In this document: in pieces, positions 34,408-43,746 of the stretch
Layout of the letters: every line of letters begins with the position of its first letter
Position numbering within the stretch: the stretch's first letter is position 1
Assembly: GCA_023663615.1 (NCBI GenBank)
Contig: JAMPHA010000001.1
Span: 744,001-808,000, forward strand
Source of the DNA: DLAJ01 sp023663615
Lineage (GTDB): Bacteria > Bacillota > Clostridia > Lachnospirales > Lachnospiraceae
Reading direction: 5' to 3'
Length of the DNA stretch: 64,000 nucleotides
Made by a program: the position numbers and the translations under genes
Notes under the pieces: generated by a model
What the model was told of the DNA's origin: nothing
Seen by the model: only the letters and a program-made list of their open reading frames with translations
Databases searched by the model: none

Positions 34408-35244
34408 ATGGCAAAAACACAGTCCGAACGCGTCCTCGTCACCCCCTCCGCCTATGCAAAGGAGCATTATCTCTATGTGCAGGAGGTCGGCTCCCTGCAA
34501 AGCTTAGAGCCCCATATCAGCAGCCGCAAAAACTTAAATTCCTATCTTTTTTTTGTCGTTTTAAGCGGACGCGGCACGCTGACCTACCGGAACCAGACGC
34601 GGGACCTAAAAAGCGGCGACTGCGCTTTTTTGGACTGCCGCAGTCCTTATGCGCACGAAAGCTCCGAGACGGAACCGTGGCGTTTAACGTGGGTGCATTT
34701 TAACGGCGCGGACGCCGCACATTTTTACGAATCCTACGAGGAACAGGGACGCGCTTTTTATTTCCGCCCTGTTAGTATACTTCCGTTTGTGGAAACTATC
34801 AGTCAATTATATGAGATCAGCCGCGACCGCACGTTCCTAAACGAGCTGAACGCCCATTGTCTTTTGACGGAACTGATCGCGCAGATTTATTCGCAGCAGA
34901 ACGAAACATCCGACACCGTACCCGCCAAGCTGCAGCAGATCCATGAATATATCCGGCTTCATTATGCGGAAAAGATCACGCTCGATCGGTTGTCGGATTT
35001 ATTTTTTATCAGCAAATATCATATGTCGCGCGAATACCGGCAGGCATACGGCACAACGCTTGTCAGCGACATTGCGCAGCGGCGCATCGCGCACGCCAAA
35101 TCCGCGCTCCGCTTTTCCGAGCTGCCCGTCGAATCCGTCGCCGAGGAATCCGGATTTCCCGACTGCGCCTACTTTATCCACGTTTTCAAACGCGCCGAAG
35201 GCATGACGCCCCTGCAATACCGCAAAAAGTGGAGAAGCCTGTGA
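34408..35244 (+). CDS. AraC family transcriptional regulator
   Basis: The N-terminal domain is a cupin-like sensor (YLFFVVLSGRGTLTYRNQTRDLKSGDCAFLD), and the C-terminal 100 residues are the double helix-turn-helix of the family: ITLDRLSDLFFISKYHMSREYRQAYGT and VESVAEESGFPDCAYFIHVFKRAEGMTPLQYRK. The start at 34408 has AGAAGG 7 nt upstream; the frame is open to 34246 but the extra part is rich in unusual residues and covers the promoter region. It diverges from gmd, so it may control GDP-fucose synthesis in response to a sugar; this is an inference from position. Confidence 0.9.
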   Translation: MAKTQSERVLVTPSAYAKEHYLYVQEVGSLQSLEPHISSRKNLNSYLFFVVLSGRGTLTYRNQTRDLKSGDCAFLDCRSPYAHESSETEPWRLTWVHFNGADAAHFYESYEEQGRAFYFRPVSILPFVETISQLYEISRDRTFLNELNAHCLLTELIAQIYSQQNETSDTVPAKLQQIHEYIRLHYAEKITLDRLSDLFFISKYHMSREYRQAYGTTLVSDIAQRRIAHAKSALRFSELPVESVAEESGFPDCAYFIHVFKRAEGMTPLQYRKKWRSL

Positions 35245-35295
35245 ATCCGTCCGCCGGCAGGCGGCCGCACGCAATACCGCAGAAAGCGGAAGCGT

Positions 35296-36408
35296 CTATG
35301 AGCGCCCGCGCTTCCGCAGACGACCCGACAGTTTCCGCAGCAGACAGCCCGGCAGCCGCTCCAGCATCTTCAGGAGGACAGCGGCCGCAGTCGAGACTGC
35401 AAGCGCCGCCAAATACCCCAACAAATCCAGTCCAACATAAGATTTGACAAAAAAACATGCTTTTTCATACACAAATCCGTGCACCAGCCAGATATAGGTT
35501 GACTGCCCGCCCCACCATGCAAAAAGCGTCTCTAACGGCTTCACATAGGAGCACACCGTCAACAGCCCGTAGGTCAGAAGCGGCGTCCATATAAAATCCG
35601 TTCTTCCATAGGCGGGATCCTTTGCCAGCGCGACCCGCAATGTGATGACGGCCGCGATCAGCACGACGGACAGACCAAGCGGCGCCCAGCGGTTTATCCT
35701 TTTTAACAGGCGGTCCGCCCTCTGATACACGCGGTAACGCGCCGTCAGGTACCCCACCGCAAAGATCAGTAAAAAAGAAACTCTGAGTCCGCGCCGGACG
35801 GCGGACAGCCACGCCCACAATGCCGGCTGCCACAGCGCGCCTGCCAGGACCACGACCAGTCCTGCTGCCGCAAGGGAGACATAAAACAACCATTTCTTTT
35901 TTGTCTCCTCCCGTTTCTCAAACCGCGTCAGCAGCAGATCAAGGAGCGGCAGCACCAAAAGCATCTTGGCATATTGTTCCACATACCACCACGCCGCGTT
36001 ATAGGTCGGATGGAGCGCCGTGAAATTTCCCCAGAACAGCGCAGGCGTGAACGGTCTTTTCAAAATGCCGAAAAAACATGCCATGAAGATCGCAAGCACG
36101 AGCCAGAGCTTTCCGTACAGTTTCAGTATCCGGCGCAGCACACGGCGGTACTCGTTACCCATTCTTCCAAAGAAACGCTCCCGCGGCTGCCCGGCCATCT
36201 CGTGATACATCCCGTATCCGCTGACAAACGCAAAAATCCCCACGCAGATTTTGCAAAACCACGCGATCCGTCTTGCCACATCCGGCTGCATGAAAGGAAG
36301 ACACGACGTATATTCTGTTGCATAGGAATACAAATGATGATACAGCATCATCCAGACCGCCACGCCCTGCATAAGCGCCGACTGTTTCTTTGTCATTCCG
36401 TTTTCCAC
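35296..36408 (-). CDS. Acyltransferase 3 family membrane protein
   Basis: About ten membrane helices are visible, and the first contains MQGVAVWMMLYHHLYSYA, in which the second histidine of YHHLY corresponds to the conserved residue of OafA-like O-acetyltransferases. KICVGIFAFVSGYGMY is the typical second helix. The best start is a GTG at 36408 with AAGGAG 6 nt upstream; ATG codons at 36396 and 36429 are alternatives. The C-terminal tail is rich in arginine (LSGRLRKRGRS). It converges with the AraC gene and probably O-acylates the extracellular glycan. Confidence 0.8.
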   Translation of the reverse strand: MENGMTKKQSALMQGVAVWMMLYHHLYSYATEYTSCLPFMQPDVARRIAWFCKICVGIFAFVSGYGMYHEMAGQPRERFFGRMGNEYRRVLRRILKLYGKLWLVLAIFMACFFGILKRPFTPALFWGNFTALHPTYNAAWWYVEQYAKMLLVLPLLDLLLTRFEKREETKKKWLFYVSLAAAGLVVVLAGALWQPALWAWLSAVRRGLRVSFLLIFAVGYLTARYRVYQRADRLLKRINRWAPLGLSVVLIAAVITLRVALAKDPAYGRTDFIWTPLLTYGLLTVCSYVKPLETLFAWWGGQSTYIWLVHGFVYEKACFFVKSYVGLDLLGYLAALAVSTAAAVLLKMLERLPGCLLRKLSGRLRKRGRS

Positions 36409-36493
36409 ATGCCGCTCCTTTCCTGCCAATTGCGAAACGCATGTATAGGCTGTGTGATTGGTTGCGTTTCACAATCGCCCATCCTGTCGGGTG

Positions 36494-38065
36494 TCAAAAT
36501 TCACTCAGCTTAACGACCACAAAATCCTCCGTCTCTACAACGGACGCCGCCGCCGGCCAACAGTCCATATCCGCGCTGAGAGCCTCCGCTTCCGCCGTCT
36601 GCTCCACGGTCGGCGTCTCATAAGAAAAACCAAGCGTCTCAAAATACCCCAGGATCCTGCCGGTATTGTAATAATTTGGCGTTTCAATCGGAACGCCGTC
36701 CACAAACGCATATTCAAAAAGCGAATAGGAAAGGAACGATGCGGCCTCCTCTTTCGTGTAGCAAGAGCCGTTTCCCTTCGCATCCAGATGCCCCGTAAAG
36801 ACAATCGGCTTTGTGCGCGCGGTGTCGCTTAACGTGTCGATCCGGTTCATGATCTGCTGCGCCGTGATCCGGTCGGCGTCCCGCACAACATCCTGCGTGT
36901 AAAACATCCGCATCAGCACGGACGCCTGTAAAAAAAGCAGGACACAGCCGCAGAGTATCCACAACTGCCGGCATATTTTTCTGCCGGGCAGATACGTCTG
37001 AAAAAAGCGGACCAAAAACAGCCACATCGAGGCGCACACGAACGGCAGCATACACTGTGCGCGGTATATCGTCGGCGTTCCCGTCACGATGGCAAGAAAA
37101 AACGGGGATGCCAGAACCGCGCCGATACCGCAGAGCGCCGGAACGCGATATATTTTTTTCACAAAAAAGTAAATCAAAACGCCTAAACCCGCTATCGCGC
37201 ACACGGCATAGGTAAGCGGGTAGAAAACGTCGGTCGCAAGAAGAACATGCTTCCCATATGCGAGCAGATTGCGGATGGTGCGTGCGAGATCGCCCGAAAA
37301 CCAGCCGATCTGATCCGACAGATACGTCGTATTATTAAAAAACAGATTGGCAACGAGTTCATAGACTGCAAAGCCGATGAAAAAATGAAGCATCGACCAC
37401 AGCACCTGCTTTTTCCGCTCCGCCGCTGTCTTTTGTTCCATGCAAAACAGATAGAGCACCAGATAAAAGCAAATCTGGAGATTGACCATGGACTGATAAA
37501 TGCCAAAGGAAAAAATATCCATAACGACCGCAAGCGCAAACGCTGCTGGATCCTTCTTTTCCAAAAAAAGAAGAAAATACCCGGACGCCGCCACGATCAG
37601 CAAGATCGCAAGCACGATCTCAAACGACTGGAAGCGGAACATATACTGATCCGCATAGGTGGGGAAGATCAAAAACAGGCAGACAAAAACGAAGCTCACG
37701 GCATCGCTTTTCCCGCAGCCAAGCTTTGAAAACAGGCAGCAGCAGCACATTCCCGCCATCCACATCGTGATCAGAAACAGCGCCGCCGCCAGATACGGAT
37801 TATACCAATGCATCCCCGTCAGACATTTGACCGCGATCAATCCGAATCTGCCGATTCCGCCCCAGTTATAAAACGTGCGCGGGTAGTTCAGAATGACTTC
37901 CGCATCCACATAGAAGTCATTCGAATATGCCGCTTTCCCATAAACAAGCAGCAGCAAGGCGAATACCGCCGCGCTCAAAATCCTGTGTTCCCTGATATAT
38001 AACGCGAACGCTTGAAACGGTACTGCTAAATTCTGTAACATTTTTTTCGTTTGATTTTTATTCAT
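36494..38065 (-). CDS. Polytopic glucosyltransferase-domain protein (GtrII-like, GT-C type)
   Basis: The protein of about 523 residues has around twelve membrane helices and an early loop SNDFYVDAEVILNYPRTFYNWGGIGRF that matches the GtrII type, as in the protein at 9537-11054. Its end (CWPAAASVVETEDFVVVKLSEF) is also close to that protein's end, which supports paralogy. It should transfer a sugar from a polyprenyl carrier on the outer face. The start at 38065 is chosen because the upstream frame runs through the terminator hairpin of the previous gene. Confidence 0.7.
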   Translation of the reverse strand: MNKNQTKKMLQNLAVPFQAFALYIREHRILSAAVFALLLLVYGKAAYSNDFYVDAEVILNYPRTFYNWGGIGRFGLIAVKCLTGMHWYNPYLAAALFLITMWMAGMCCCCLFSKLGCGKSDAVSFVFVCLFLIFPTYADQYMFRFQSFEIVLAILLIVAASGYFLLFLEKKDPAAFALAVVMDIFSFGIYQSMVNLQICFYLVLYLFCMEQKTAAERKKQVLWSMLHFFIGFAVYELVANLFFNNTTYLSDQIGWFSGDLARTIRNLLAYGKHVLLATDVFYPLTYAVCAIAGLGVLIYFFVKKIYRVPALCGIGAVLASPFFLAIVTGTPTIYRAQCMLPFVCASMWLFLVRFFQTYLPGRKICRQLWILCGCVLLFLQASVLMRMFYTQDVVRDADRITAQQIMNRIDTLSDTARTKPIVFTGHLDAKGNGSCYTKEEAASFLSYSLFEYAFVDGVPIETPNYYNTGRILGYFETLGFSYETPTVEQTAEAEALSADMDCWPAAASVVETEDFVVVKLSEF

Positions 38066-38122
38066 ATCCCTATCCCGGATTTTCTGAGGAAACGCTTTGA
38101 TTGGCATTTCCTCTGATTCAAG

Positions 38123-38162
38123 AAAATCCATACCACCGCCCGAAAACGATGGTATGGATTTT
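38123..38162 (-). terminator. Terminator after the DUF5722 glycosidase gene
   Basis: A perfect 13-bp inverted repeat (AAAATCCATACCA / TGGTATGGATTTT) with a 14-nt loop ends in four T residues on the minus strand, 40 bp after the stop codon at 38202. Confidence 0.75.
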
Positions 38163-38201
38163 GAAAGTTATGATTTAAGTTTGACAAATGATCACACCGG
38201 A

Positions 38202-39782
38202 TCACTGTAATCCCAGCTGTGACCAACTGGACACACCGACGAACGGCGCGTATTGATTGAGGCTGTCGCGGTCTACCATTTTATATACGGTATAGGCAGG
38301 CTTCGGCGTACCGTCGCTGTTCATCAGACCGTTCGCAAGTCCCTGCGCCACCTCTTCCGGAATATCAAGCATTGCACTGTACAATACCATCTTAATATAC
38401 GGATTTGCCGCGATCAGCTTATAGGAATAAGCAATTGCCGCCGCCTGGATGTTCGCATCGTTTCCCGCACCCGCAGAGCTGAAGCCCAGCTCGGAAATAA
38501 TGATGTTTCTGACAGCGCCCGTACGCGTCAGATACTGCGGCTGCTGGAAGTAATCCGTTACCACATTCATATTGAGCGGTGTAATCATCCTGGTATTGAC
38601 CGAATTCGTAGCCAGTCCGCTGTACGCACGCGAAGTCGTCCAGAAGCTCGAATCCGTCAGAGGAACCGAATAAGGATGGAAAGAAAGACCCCAGTCAATA
38701 TTTCCCGTTCTTAAAATTTCTGCATTAAAATTGTCAATAACAGGCTTTCCGCCATAGGAGCTTCCGCCGTCATTGTGCAGCCATCTCTGATCGGTACAGA
38801 TATAAACGTTTGCCGCGCTGTTATGACTCTTGATCGCGTTATATGCCACACGGAACTGTCTTGCATAGTCCGCCGCGAACACTTCCACCGGAACCTCGCC
38901 TGCATAATGCCAGGAGTCGCTGCTGTTGACCTCGTTGCCGATGACATAGCTCTGTACGGAACCGAGCTTGCCGCCGCTGTAGCGGTTCGCAAGGAACGAC
39001 ATGAATGCCGCGAACTTCTCCTCGCCCGCCTGTGTCGTCACATTCACCGAATAATAGTGCGGATTCTTGCCTGTCCCAACCGCGCCGGGATGAACCATGT
39101 CCGCCGTTCCCGCAGAAAGGCTGTTGACAACCATCATGCATATATCCGCATTCTGCGCATTGTAAAGAGCGACGATCAAATCCAACTCCTGTACCGCCTG
39201 CGCATTAAAGGCATATGCCTTGCCGTTATAAACATAATTGATACCGCCGCCGTTAAAGAAGTTCGCCGTATCAACCGTCGTTCCCGCATATCCCACGCCG
39301 AGATCAGAAAGGACATGCGCATACGGCCAGTATGCCGTAATTCCCTTCTTATTGCCGGTCGCCTCGGAAATGCTGACTGTCGCTTGGGTCGCTACAGCCT
39401 CCGGGTTAAGAATATACATCTCATTACTTACCTGAACAAAAGAGGCGCCGCTCTTAACGGTCACAACAAATCTGGAATACAGTTTCGATGCGGCCGTATC
39501 CAGATTTAAGGGTGTGGTAAAGACCACTCCGCCCGTAACCGGCACGCCGACTGCGCAATAATCCTGTCTTGCGCCGACCCCGGTCTCGTAAGGCTGTAAT
39601 GCAAATAAGTAATACTGTCCGTCATCACCTGCTGCACTTCCGGTCGCAGCCACCTTCACCTGATCGCCTTCGATGTAGCACAGCTGGATTGAAACGGTCG
39701 CCGCTGCGGCAGATACCGGCAGATGCAGCATCATAACCGCGACAAACGCAACGAGCAGGCTGAGTCCCCATTTCTTTTTCAT
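38202..39782 (-). CDS. Secreted DUF5722 glycoside-hydrolase-like protein
   Basis: The start at 39782 has GGAGG 8 nt upstream. A signal peptide (KKKWGLSLLVAFVAVMMLHLPVSA) leads to an N-terminal beta-rich region and then a TIM-barrel-like domain. YVIGNEVNSS near residue 280 resembles the acid/base Asn-Glu of clan GH-A glycosidases, and IIISELGFSS near residue 430 the nucleophile glutamate. A WGLSFHPYSVPL stretch also fits. It probably cuts a polysaccharide outside the cell, possibly the polymer made here for release or turnover. It has its own promoter and terminator and so is independently expressed. Confidence 0.8.
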   Translation of the reverse strand: MKKKWGLSLLVAFVAVMMLHLPVSAAAATVSIQLCYIEGDQVKVAATGSAAGDDGQYYLFALQPYETGVGARQDYCAVGVPVTGGVVFTTPLNLDTAASKLYSRFVVTVKSGASFVQVSNEMYILNPEAVATQATVSISEATGNKKGITAYWPYAHVLSDLGVGYAGTTVDTANFFNGGGINYVYNGKAYAFNAQAVQELDLIVALYNAQNADICMMVVNSLSAGTADMVHPGAVGTGKNPHYYSVNVTTQAGEEKFAAFMSFLANRYSGGKLGSVQSYVIGNEVNSSDSWHYAGEVPVEVFAADYARQFRVAYNAIKSHNSAANVYICTDQRWLHNDGGSSYGGKPVIDNFNAEILRTGNIDWGLSFHPYSVPLTDSSFWTTSRAYSGLATNSVNTRMITPLNMNVVTDYFQQPQYLTRTGAVRNIIISELGFSSAGAGNDANIQAAAIAYSYKLIAANPYIKMVLYSAMLDIPEEVAQGLANGLMNSDGTPKPAYTVYKMVDRDSLNQYAPFVGVSSWSQLGLQ

Positions 39783-39848
39783 TCGCTTTCCCTCCATAGA
39801 AAATCATCGTGTCATACTCCCGCTTCCCTTAGAAGCGAGAGCATGAAA

Positions 39849-39877
39849 ATTATAGCAGATTCCTCTTTTATACGCAA
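39849..39877 (-). promoter_or_regulatory. Extended -10 promoter of the DUF5722 gene
   Basis: TTGCGT (39872-39877), a 17-bp spacer and TATAAT (39849-39854), the latter preceded by TG at the extended -10 position. The leader then folds into a hairpin (CTCGCTTC / GAAGCGGGAG) before the ribosome-binding site. Confidence 0.75.
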
Positions 39878-39937
39878 TAGTTTTTTCCAAAACTTCCAGT
39901 TCTTTCCAGCGCAGTTCTTTCCAGCGCTCTTTCCATG

Positions 39938-41356
39938 CTAATAGCTGAGCCACATACCGATCTCCCGGTAAACAGGAAGCGCACGGATAAAGACCATGTA
40001 AAACGAACTTCCCGCCGCGATCAAAAACGCAAACGCGATCCCGATATTGACAAGCCAGGAAGGCAGACATTTTCCGCGGACCTCCGCGCGGGAAAGACTC
40101 CGTATGCCGCAGACCGTATAATACATGAGGGGAATGAGCGCCGGCAGGATATAGCGTCCCTGATGCTGATAATTCATCGTATAGGCATAGCGGATCAGCA
40201 CCACAAGGGGAAGCACCATGCACAGTACCATATTCAGATGAAAAAATAACGTTTTTCCGTTTACATGACGTTCCTTTTTCACAAGGAAACAGCCGAGGCT
40301 CCACAGACCGCCCGCAATACCCGCGCCGAACAGCAGCTTGTAGGAAAGATACGTCCAGTAATTCCCGCGGATGGACAGCGAGCCGAACGCAGCGACAAAG
40401 CTGTCATACAGGCATTGAAAAAAATTGTTTTCCGACAACATCCGAAAAAGACCGATCCCGCGCGCCTGATAGGTATAGAGCGGACTCGTTTCCGGAAGCG
40501 CATACAAAAGCGCCAGCTGTTCCTTCGTCTTAAGTCCGAGAAAATCACCGTCCAGCACAATATACGCGCGCACGAACCACCAGCCCGCGCCAAGGATGAC
40601 AAGGATGCTGACCAGCCCGCCGTAGGTAAACATTTTCTTGAAATCGCAGCGCCATTTCCCTTGCTCTTTTCCCACATAATAAGCGGCAAAGAGCAGGACG
40701 GCGGACAAAATATAGCCGTAAGCGTTATAATAGGAAAGCGCGCATAAAACGATCCCGGCCGCAAGGCAGATACCGTTTTTGACCTGAAACCCTTCCTGAT
40801 ACCCCCACACCAATGCATAAAGGATCATCGCCGTCGCGAGCAGACAGCAGGAATCCGTATTGACGTAGGTGTGAACAAACAAGTTCTCCGGCAGATACAT
40901 GACCGCCACGCAGAAAAGCCATCGGAACCGCCGATCCGCAAACAGGCGCTTTCCGAGCAGATACACAAAGACCGCCATGATACAGCCAAAAACGATGTTG
41001 ACCGACCGCCCCGCATATAAAAGCGCAAGCTCCGAATCCGTAAACAGGCTGACAAAACGCATAAAATAGCCCTGAACAATGTACGGCAGCGTGTTATACA
41101 GCCCGTACGAAAACCCGCATCCGGTAATCCGGACTTCCTCTTCCAGTCCGGTCGGCAGCGTGCCGTGATCGCAGATATACTTCGGGATCAGCATACGGAA
41201 ATATTCATCGGGCGGACTGACCGGAACTTCCGAGATCGTATCGACATGCGGCTGATAAACCGCCATCGGAATTGCCAATATCAGGAAAACTGCCAGATAT
41301 AATAGAAAAAAAATACGTTCGGACTGCTTTTTTGTCATGCCCTCTCTGCGCTCCAT
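39938..41356 (-). CDS. Polytopic GT-C-type membrane glycosyltransferase candidate
   Basis: This protein of 472 residues has about eleven hydrophobic segments. The first outer loop VPVSPPDEYFRMLIPKYICDHG has the acidic pair expected at the catalytic position of GT-C enzymes such as ArnT and GT39 proteins. Near the end, NYQHQGRYILPALIPLMYY resembles the ligand-binding region of DUF2142-like proteins. An alternative start is ATG 41338. It lies in the same direction as the DUF5722 gene and has its own promoter. Substrate and acceptor are unknown. Confidence 0.65.
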   Translation of the reverse strand: MERREGMTKKQSERIFFLLYLAVFLILAIPMAVYQPHVDTISEVPVSPPDEYFRMLIPKYICDHGTLPTGLEEEVRITGCGFSYGLYNTLPYIVQGYFMRFVSLFTDSELALLYAGRSVNIVFGCIMAVFVYLLGKRLFADRRFRWLFCVAVMYLPENLFVHTYVNTDSCCLLATAMILYALVWGYQEGFQVKNGICLAAGIVLCALSYYNAYGYILSAVLLFAAYYVGKEQGKWRCDFKKMFTYGGLVSILVILGAGWWFVRAYIVLDGDFLGLKTKEQLALLYALPETSPLYTYQARGIGLFRMLSENNFFQCLYDSFVAAFGSLSIRGNYWTYLSYKLLFGAGIAGGLWSLGCFLVKKERHVNGKTLFFHLNMVLCMVLPLVVLIRYAYTMNYQHQGRYILPALIPLMYYTVCGIRSLSRAEVRGKCLPSWLVNIGIAFAFLIAAGSSFYMVFIRALPVYREIGMWLSY

Positions 41357-41423
41357 TCCTCTTTTTTCGTCTCACGCCGCTCTTTCGATCCGTCTTCGGC
41401 AACAATCTGTCGGCAACAATCTG

Positions 41424-41452
41424 ATTATAACAATCCTAGTCCCACAATGCAA
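41424..41452 (-). promoter_or_regulatory. Promoter of the GT-C gene at 39938-41356
   Basis: TTGCAT (41447-41452) and TATAAT (41424-41429) have 17-bp spacing on the minus strand. The gap between this element and the divergent plus-strand promoter is only 11 bp, so the two promoters are back to back. Confidence 0.65.
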
Positions 41453-41463
41453 TGCACAAAACA

Positions 41464-41492
41464 TTGACTGCAAAAATGAACTGCGTTATAAT
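41464..41492 (+). promoter_or_regulatory. Strong sigma-A promoter of the DUF3048 lipoprotein gene
   Basis: TTGACT (41464-41469), 17-bp spacer, TATAAT (41487-41492). This is one of the best promoters in the window and leaves an untranslated leader of about 100 nt, which contains a weakly structured GC-rich segment. Confidence 0.85.
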
Positions 41493-41596
41493 AGGGTTGT
41501 GTGCGGTCAGGCTCTGCCGGCCCTTCATGGGTACGCTACAGATTTTGGCGGTTCCGCTGTACACGGCGGCTATGAACCAGGAAAAGAGGAGACATT

Positions 41597-42757
41597 ATGA
41601 GAAAACGGATCAGTAAAAAAACAACTGCCCTATTCCTTGCCATGACCATGGCGGCAGCCCTCATGACGGGATGCGGCAAAAAAGAGGACACGCCTCCGGA
41701 GGATTCGACTCCGAATATCGTCATCCCGTCCGATCCCGAACTTGATGACGAGCCGGCGCCGGACGACAATGGTGTTTCGGATACCGAGCCCGAAGAACCC
41801 GTGGAAGAAGAAGTCCGCGAGGGTATGTATCGCAGCGAGCTTACCAATGAATGGATCGATGAGGAACTGAAAGATCAGCGTCCTGTAGCGATCATGGTGG
41901 ATAACGAGTCCATTGCGCTTCCGCATTACGGTCTGACGGAAGCGGATATTGTATATGAGATCATGAACAGTACGGCAAACAACCGGGTTACCCGTTTAAT
42001 GGCGGTCGTAAAGGACTGGGGCGCCATCGAACAGTTCGGCAGCATCCGCAGTACCAGACAGACGAATATCATGCTTGCCGCAGAGTGGAACGCCGTGCTC
42101 TGCCATGACGGTGGTCCTTTCTATATCGACGAGTGGATCGCCAGAAACTATTCCGCGAATTTCAGCGGCGGTTTCACGCGTGTAAACAACGGCAAAGCAT
42201 ATGAGTTTACCGAATATATCTGCGCGGGCGATCTGGAAGAACGGTTCAGCAATTCGCGTTATACGACCGAGTACAACGACTATTATCCGGGACCGCACTA
42301 TCAGTTTTCTAATACAGAACTGGATCTGTCCGGGAATGACGACGCTTTTGCCTGCACGGAGGTCGATCTCAGTTCCGTATTCCCGCACAACAGTTCCAAA
42401 CTGGTGTATAATGAGGAAACCGGAACCTATGATTATTTTGAATATGGGGAGCCCCACCTCGATCCGCAGCATGATGACGCGCAGCTGACCTTCAAGAATC
42501 TGCTGCTGCAGGATACCACATTTTCACAGCTGGATCCGAACGGATACCTGATCTACAACGCGATCGACACCTCGAAGCGCTCCGCTTACTATATCACAAA
42601 CGGACAGGCAGTCGAGGTTGTATGGACGAAAGAATCCGAGTCCGCCCCGACCAGATATTTTGATAAGCAGACCGGCGAAGAGATTGAGCTCAACACGGGA
42701 AAGACCTACGTTGCGCTGGTTCCCAGCGATTCATGGAATAAGATTGAACTTCAATAG
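41597..42757 (+). CDS. DUF3048 (YerB-like) lipoprotein
   Basis: The 386-residue protein starts with a lipoprotein signal peptide, the lipobox LMTGC placing the modified cysteine at residue 26. An acidic, proline-rich linker (about residues 30-75) leads into the two-domain DUF3048 fold, with RPVAIMVDNES, GLTEADIVYEIM and FGSIRSTRQTNIMLAAEWNA as recognisable landmarks. The C-terminal part GYLIYNAIDTSKRSAYYITNGQAVEVVW matches the second domain. The family is extracellular and its role is not established. GAGGAG precedes the ATG. It is monocistronic with its own promoter and a double terminator. Confidence 0.9.
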   Translation: MRKRISKKTTALFLAMTMAAALMTGCGKKEDTPPEDSTPNIVIPSDPELDDEPAPDDNGVSDTEPEEPVEEEVREGMYRSELTNEWIDEELKDQRPVAIMVDNESIALPHYGLTEADIVYEIMNSTANNRVTRLMAVVKDWGAIEQFGSIRSTRQTNIMLAAEWNAVLCHDGGPFYIDEWIARNYSANFSGGFTRVNNGKAYEFTEYICAGDLEERFSNSRYTTEYNDYYPGPHYQFSNTELDLSGNDDAFACTEVDLSSVFPHNSSKLVYNEETGTYDYFEYGEPHLDPQHDDAQLTFKNLLLQDTTFSQLDPNGYLIYNAIDTSKRSAYYITNGQAVEVVWTKESESAPTRYFDKQTGEEIELNTGKTYVALVPSDSWNKIELQ

Positions 42758-42780
42758 AAAAGGACGCGAAGCGTCCTTTT
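42758..42780 (+). terminator. Terminator of the DUF3048 gene, first hairpin
   Basis: The stem AAAAGGACGC / GCGTCCTTTT with a 3-nt loop lies directly behind the stop codon and ends in four T residues. Confidence 0.85.
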
Positions 42781-42804
42781 GATCACGAAATTTCCCAAGA
42801 CAGC

Positions 42805-42841
42805 AAGAGAGCCTGCGGTTTACACTGCGGGCTCTCTTTTT
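42805..42841 (+). terminator. Second terminator, probably bidirectional
   Basis: AAGAGAGCC pairs with GGCTCTCTT over a 16-nt loop and is followed by TTTTTCCCTTTTT on the plus strand. It lies 31 bp from the rfbD stop on the other strand, so it may also end that transcript. Confidence 0.75.
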
Positions 42842-42871
42842 CCCTTTTTATACCTCATCCGGAGCAAGATG

Positions 42872-43720
42872 TCAGCACTTCCCGATATATGCCGCGATCG
42901 CGTCCTTCCAATGGGCAAACCGGAAATCGGTCGTCATGCGCAGCATATAGTTATCAAGCATCGAATAGGCGGGACGCTTCGCGGGCGACGGATATTCCGC
43001 CGTCGTGATATATTCCACCTGCGTACTCTTTCCCGCAAGCCGGAAGATCTCCGACGTGAATTCCGCCCAGGAGCAGCTTCCCTCGCAGGTGCCGTGAAAC
43101 AGCCCGTAATTGTCCGTCGGCAAAAGATACGCGATCGCCGCCGCCAGTTCGTCAGCGCTGGTCGGATTTCCGATCTGATCCTTTACCACACGCACCTTCT
43201 CGTTCGTCTCGGAAAGCTTCAGCATCGTGCGGACAAAATTTTTACCTTCCCCATACAGCCACGCCGTGCGGATGATAAAATAGCGGTCCGCGAAATCACG
43301 CACAAACTGTTCCCCCGCAAGCTTGCCGCTTCCGTAGGCGCTCACCGGCCCCACCGCATCAAACTCGGTCAGCTCCCGGTTCTCCGTACCCGGAAACACA
43401 TAATCCGTCGATACCTGGACAAGTTTTGCCCCCGTCTGTGACGCCGCGATCGCTAAATTGCGCGGACCGATCGCGTTAATGCGGAATGCCAGATCCTTTT
43501 CGGACTCGCACTTATTGACATCCGTATACGCCGCGCAGTTTATGACCGCATAGGGCTTCACCTCACGCACAAACCGCATGACCGCATCCACATCCGTAAT
43601 GTCCAGCTCCCCTACATCCGTGTTCACGCATTCATATTCCGCGCTCGTCTCATAAAGCCGGTTCATCGCATGTCCAAGCTGCCCGTTACAGCCCGTGATA
43701 ATGATCTTTTTCATCTTCAT
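42872..43720 (-). CDS. rfbD: dTDP-4-dehydrorhamnose reductase
   Basis: The 282-residue protein has ITGCNGQLGHAM (NADPH binding), NCAAYTDVNKCE, STDYVFPG and the catalytic YGSGKLAGE with the tyrosine-lysine pair; TAWLYGEGKNFVRTML is also typical. It reduces the 4-keto sugar to dTDP-L-rhamnose, the last step of the pathway. rfbA, rfbB and rfbC are not in the window and must be elsewhere. It is the last gene of the 50889-42872 group, directly behind the Wzx flippase. Confidence 0.93.
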   Translation of the reverse strand: MKMKKIIITGCNGQLGHAMNRLYETSAEYECVNTDVGELDITDVDAVMRFVREVKPYAVINCAAYTDVNKCESEKDLAFRINAIGPRNLAIAASQTGAKLVQVSTDYVFPGTENRELTEFDAVGPVSAYGSGKLAGEQFVRDFADRYFIIRTAWLYGEGKNFVRTMLKLSETNEKVRVVKDQIGNPTSADELAAAIAYLLPTDNYGLFHGTCEGSCSWAEFTSEIFRLAGKSTQVEYITTAEYPSPAKRPAYSMLDNYMLRMTTDFRFAHWKDAIAAYIGKC

Positions 43721-43746
43721 TTCATTCCTTTCTTGTCTTATGATAC

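Noticed and set aside
39804..40304. Minus-strand 166-codon open frame
   Set aside because: It lies within the GT-C gene in another frame and shows no motif or start signal.
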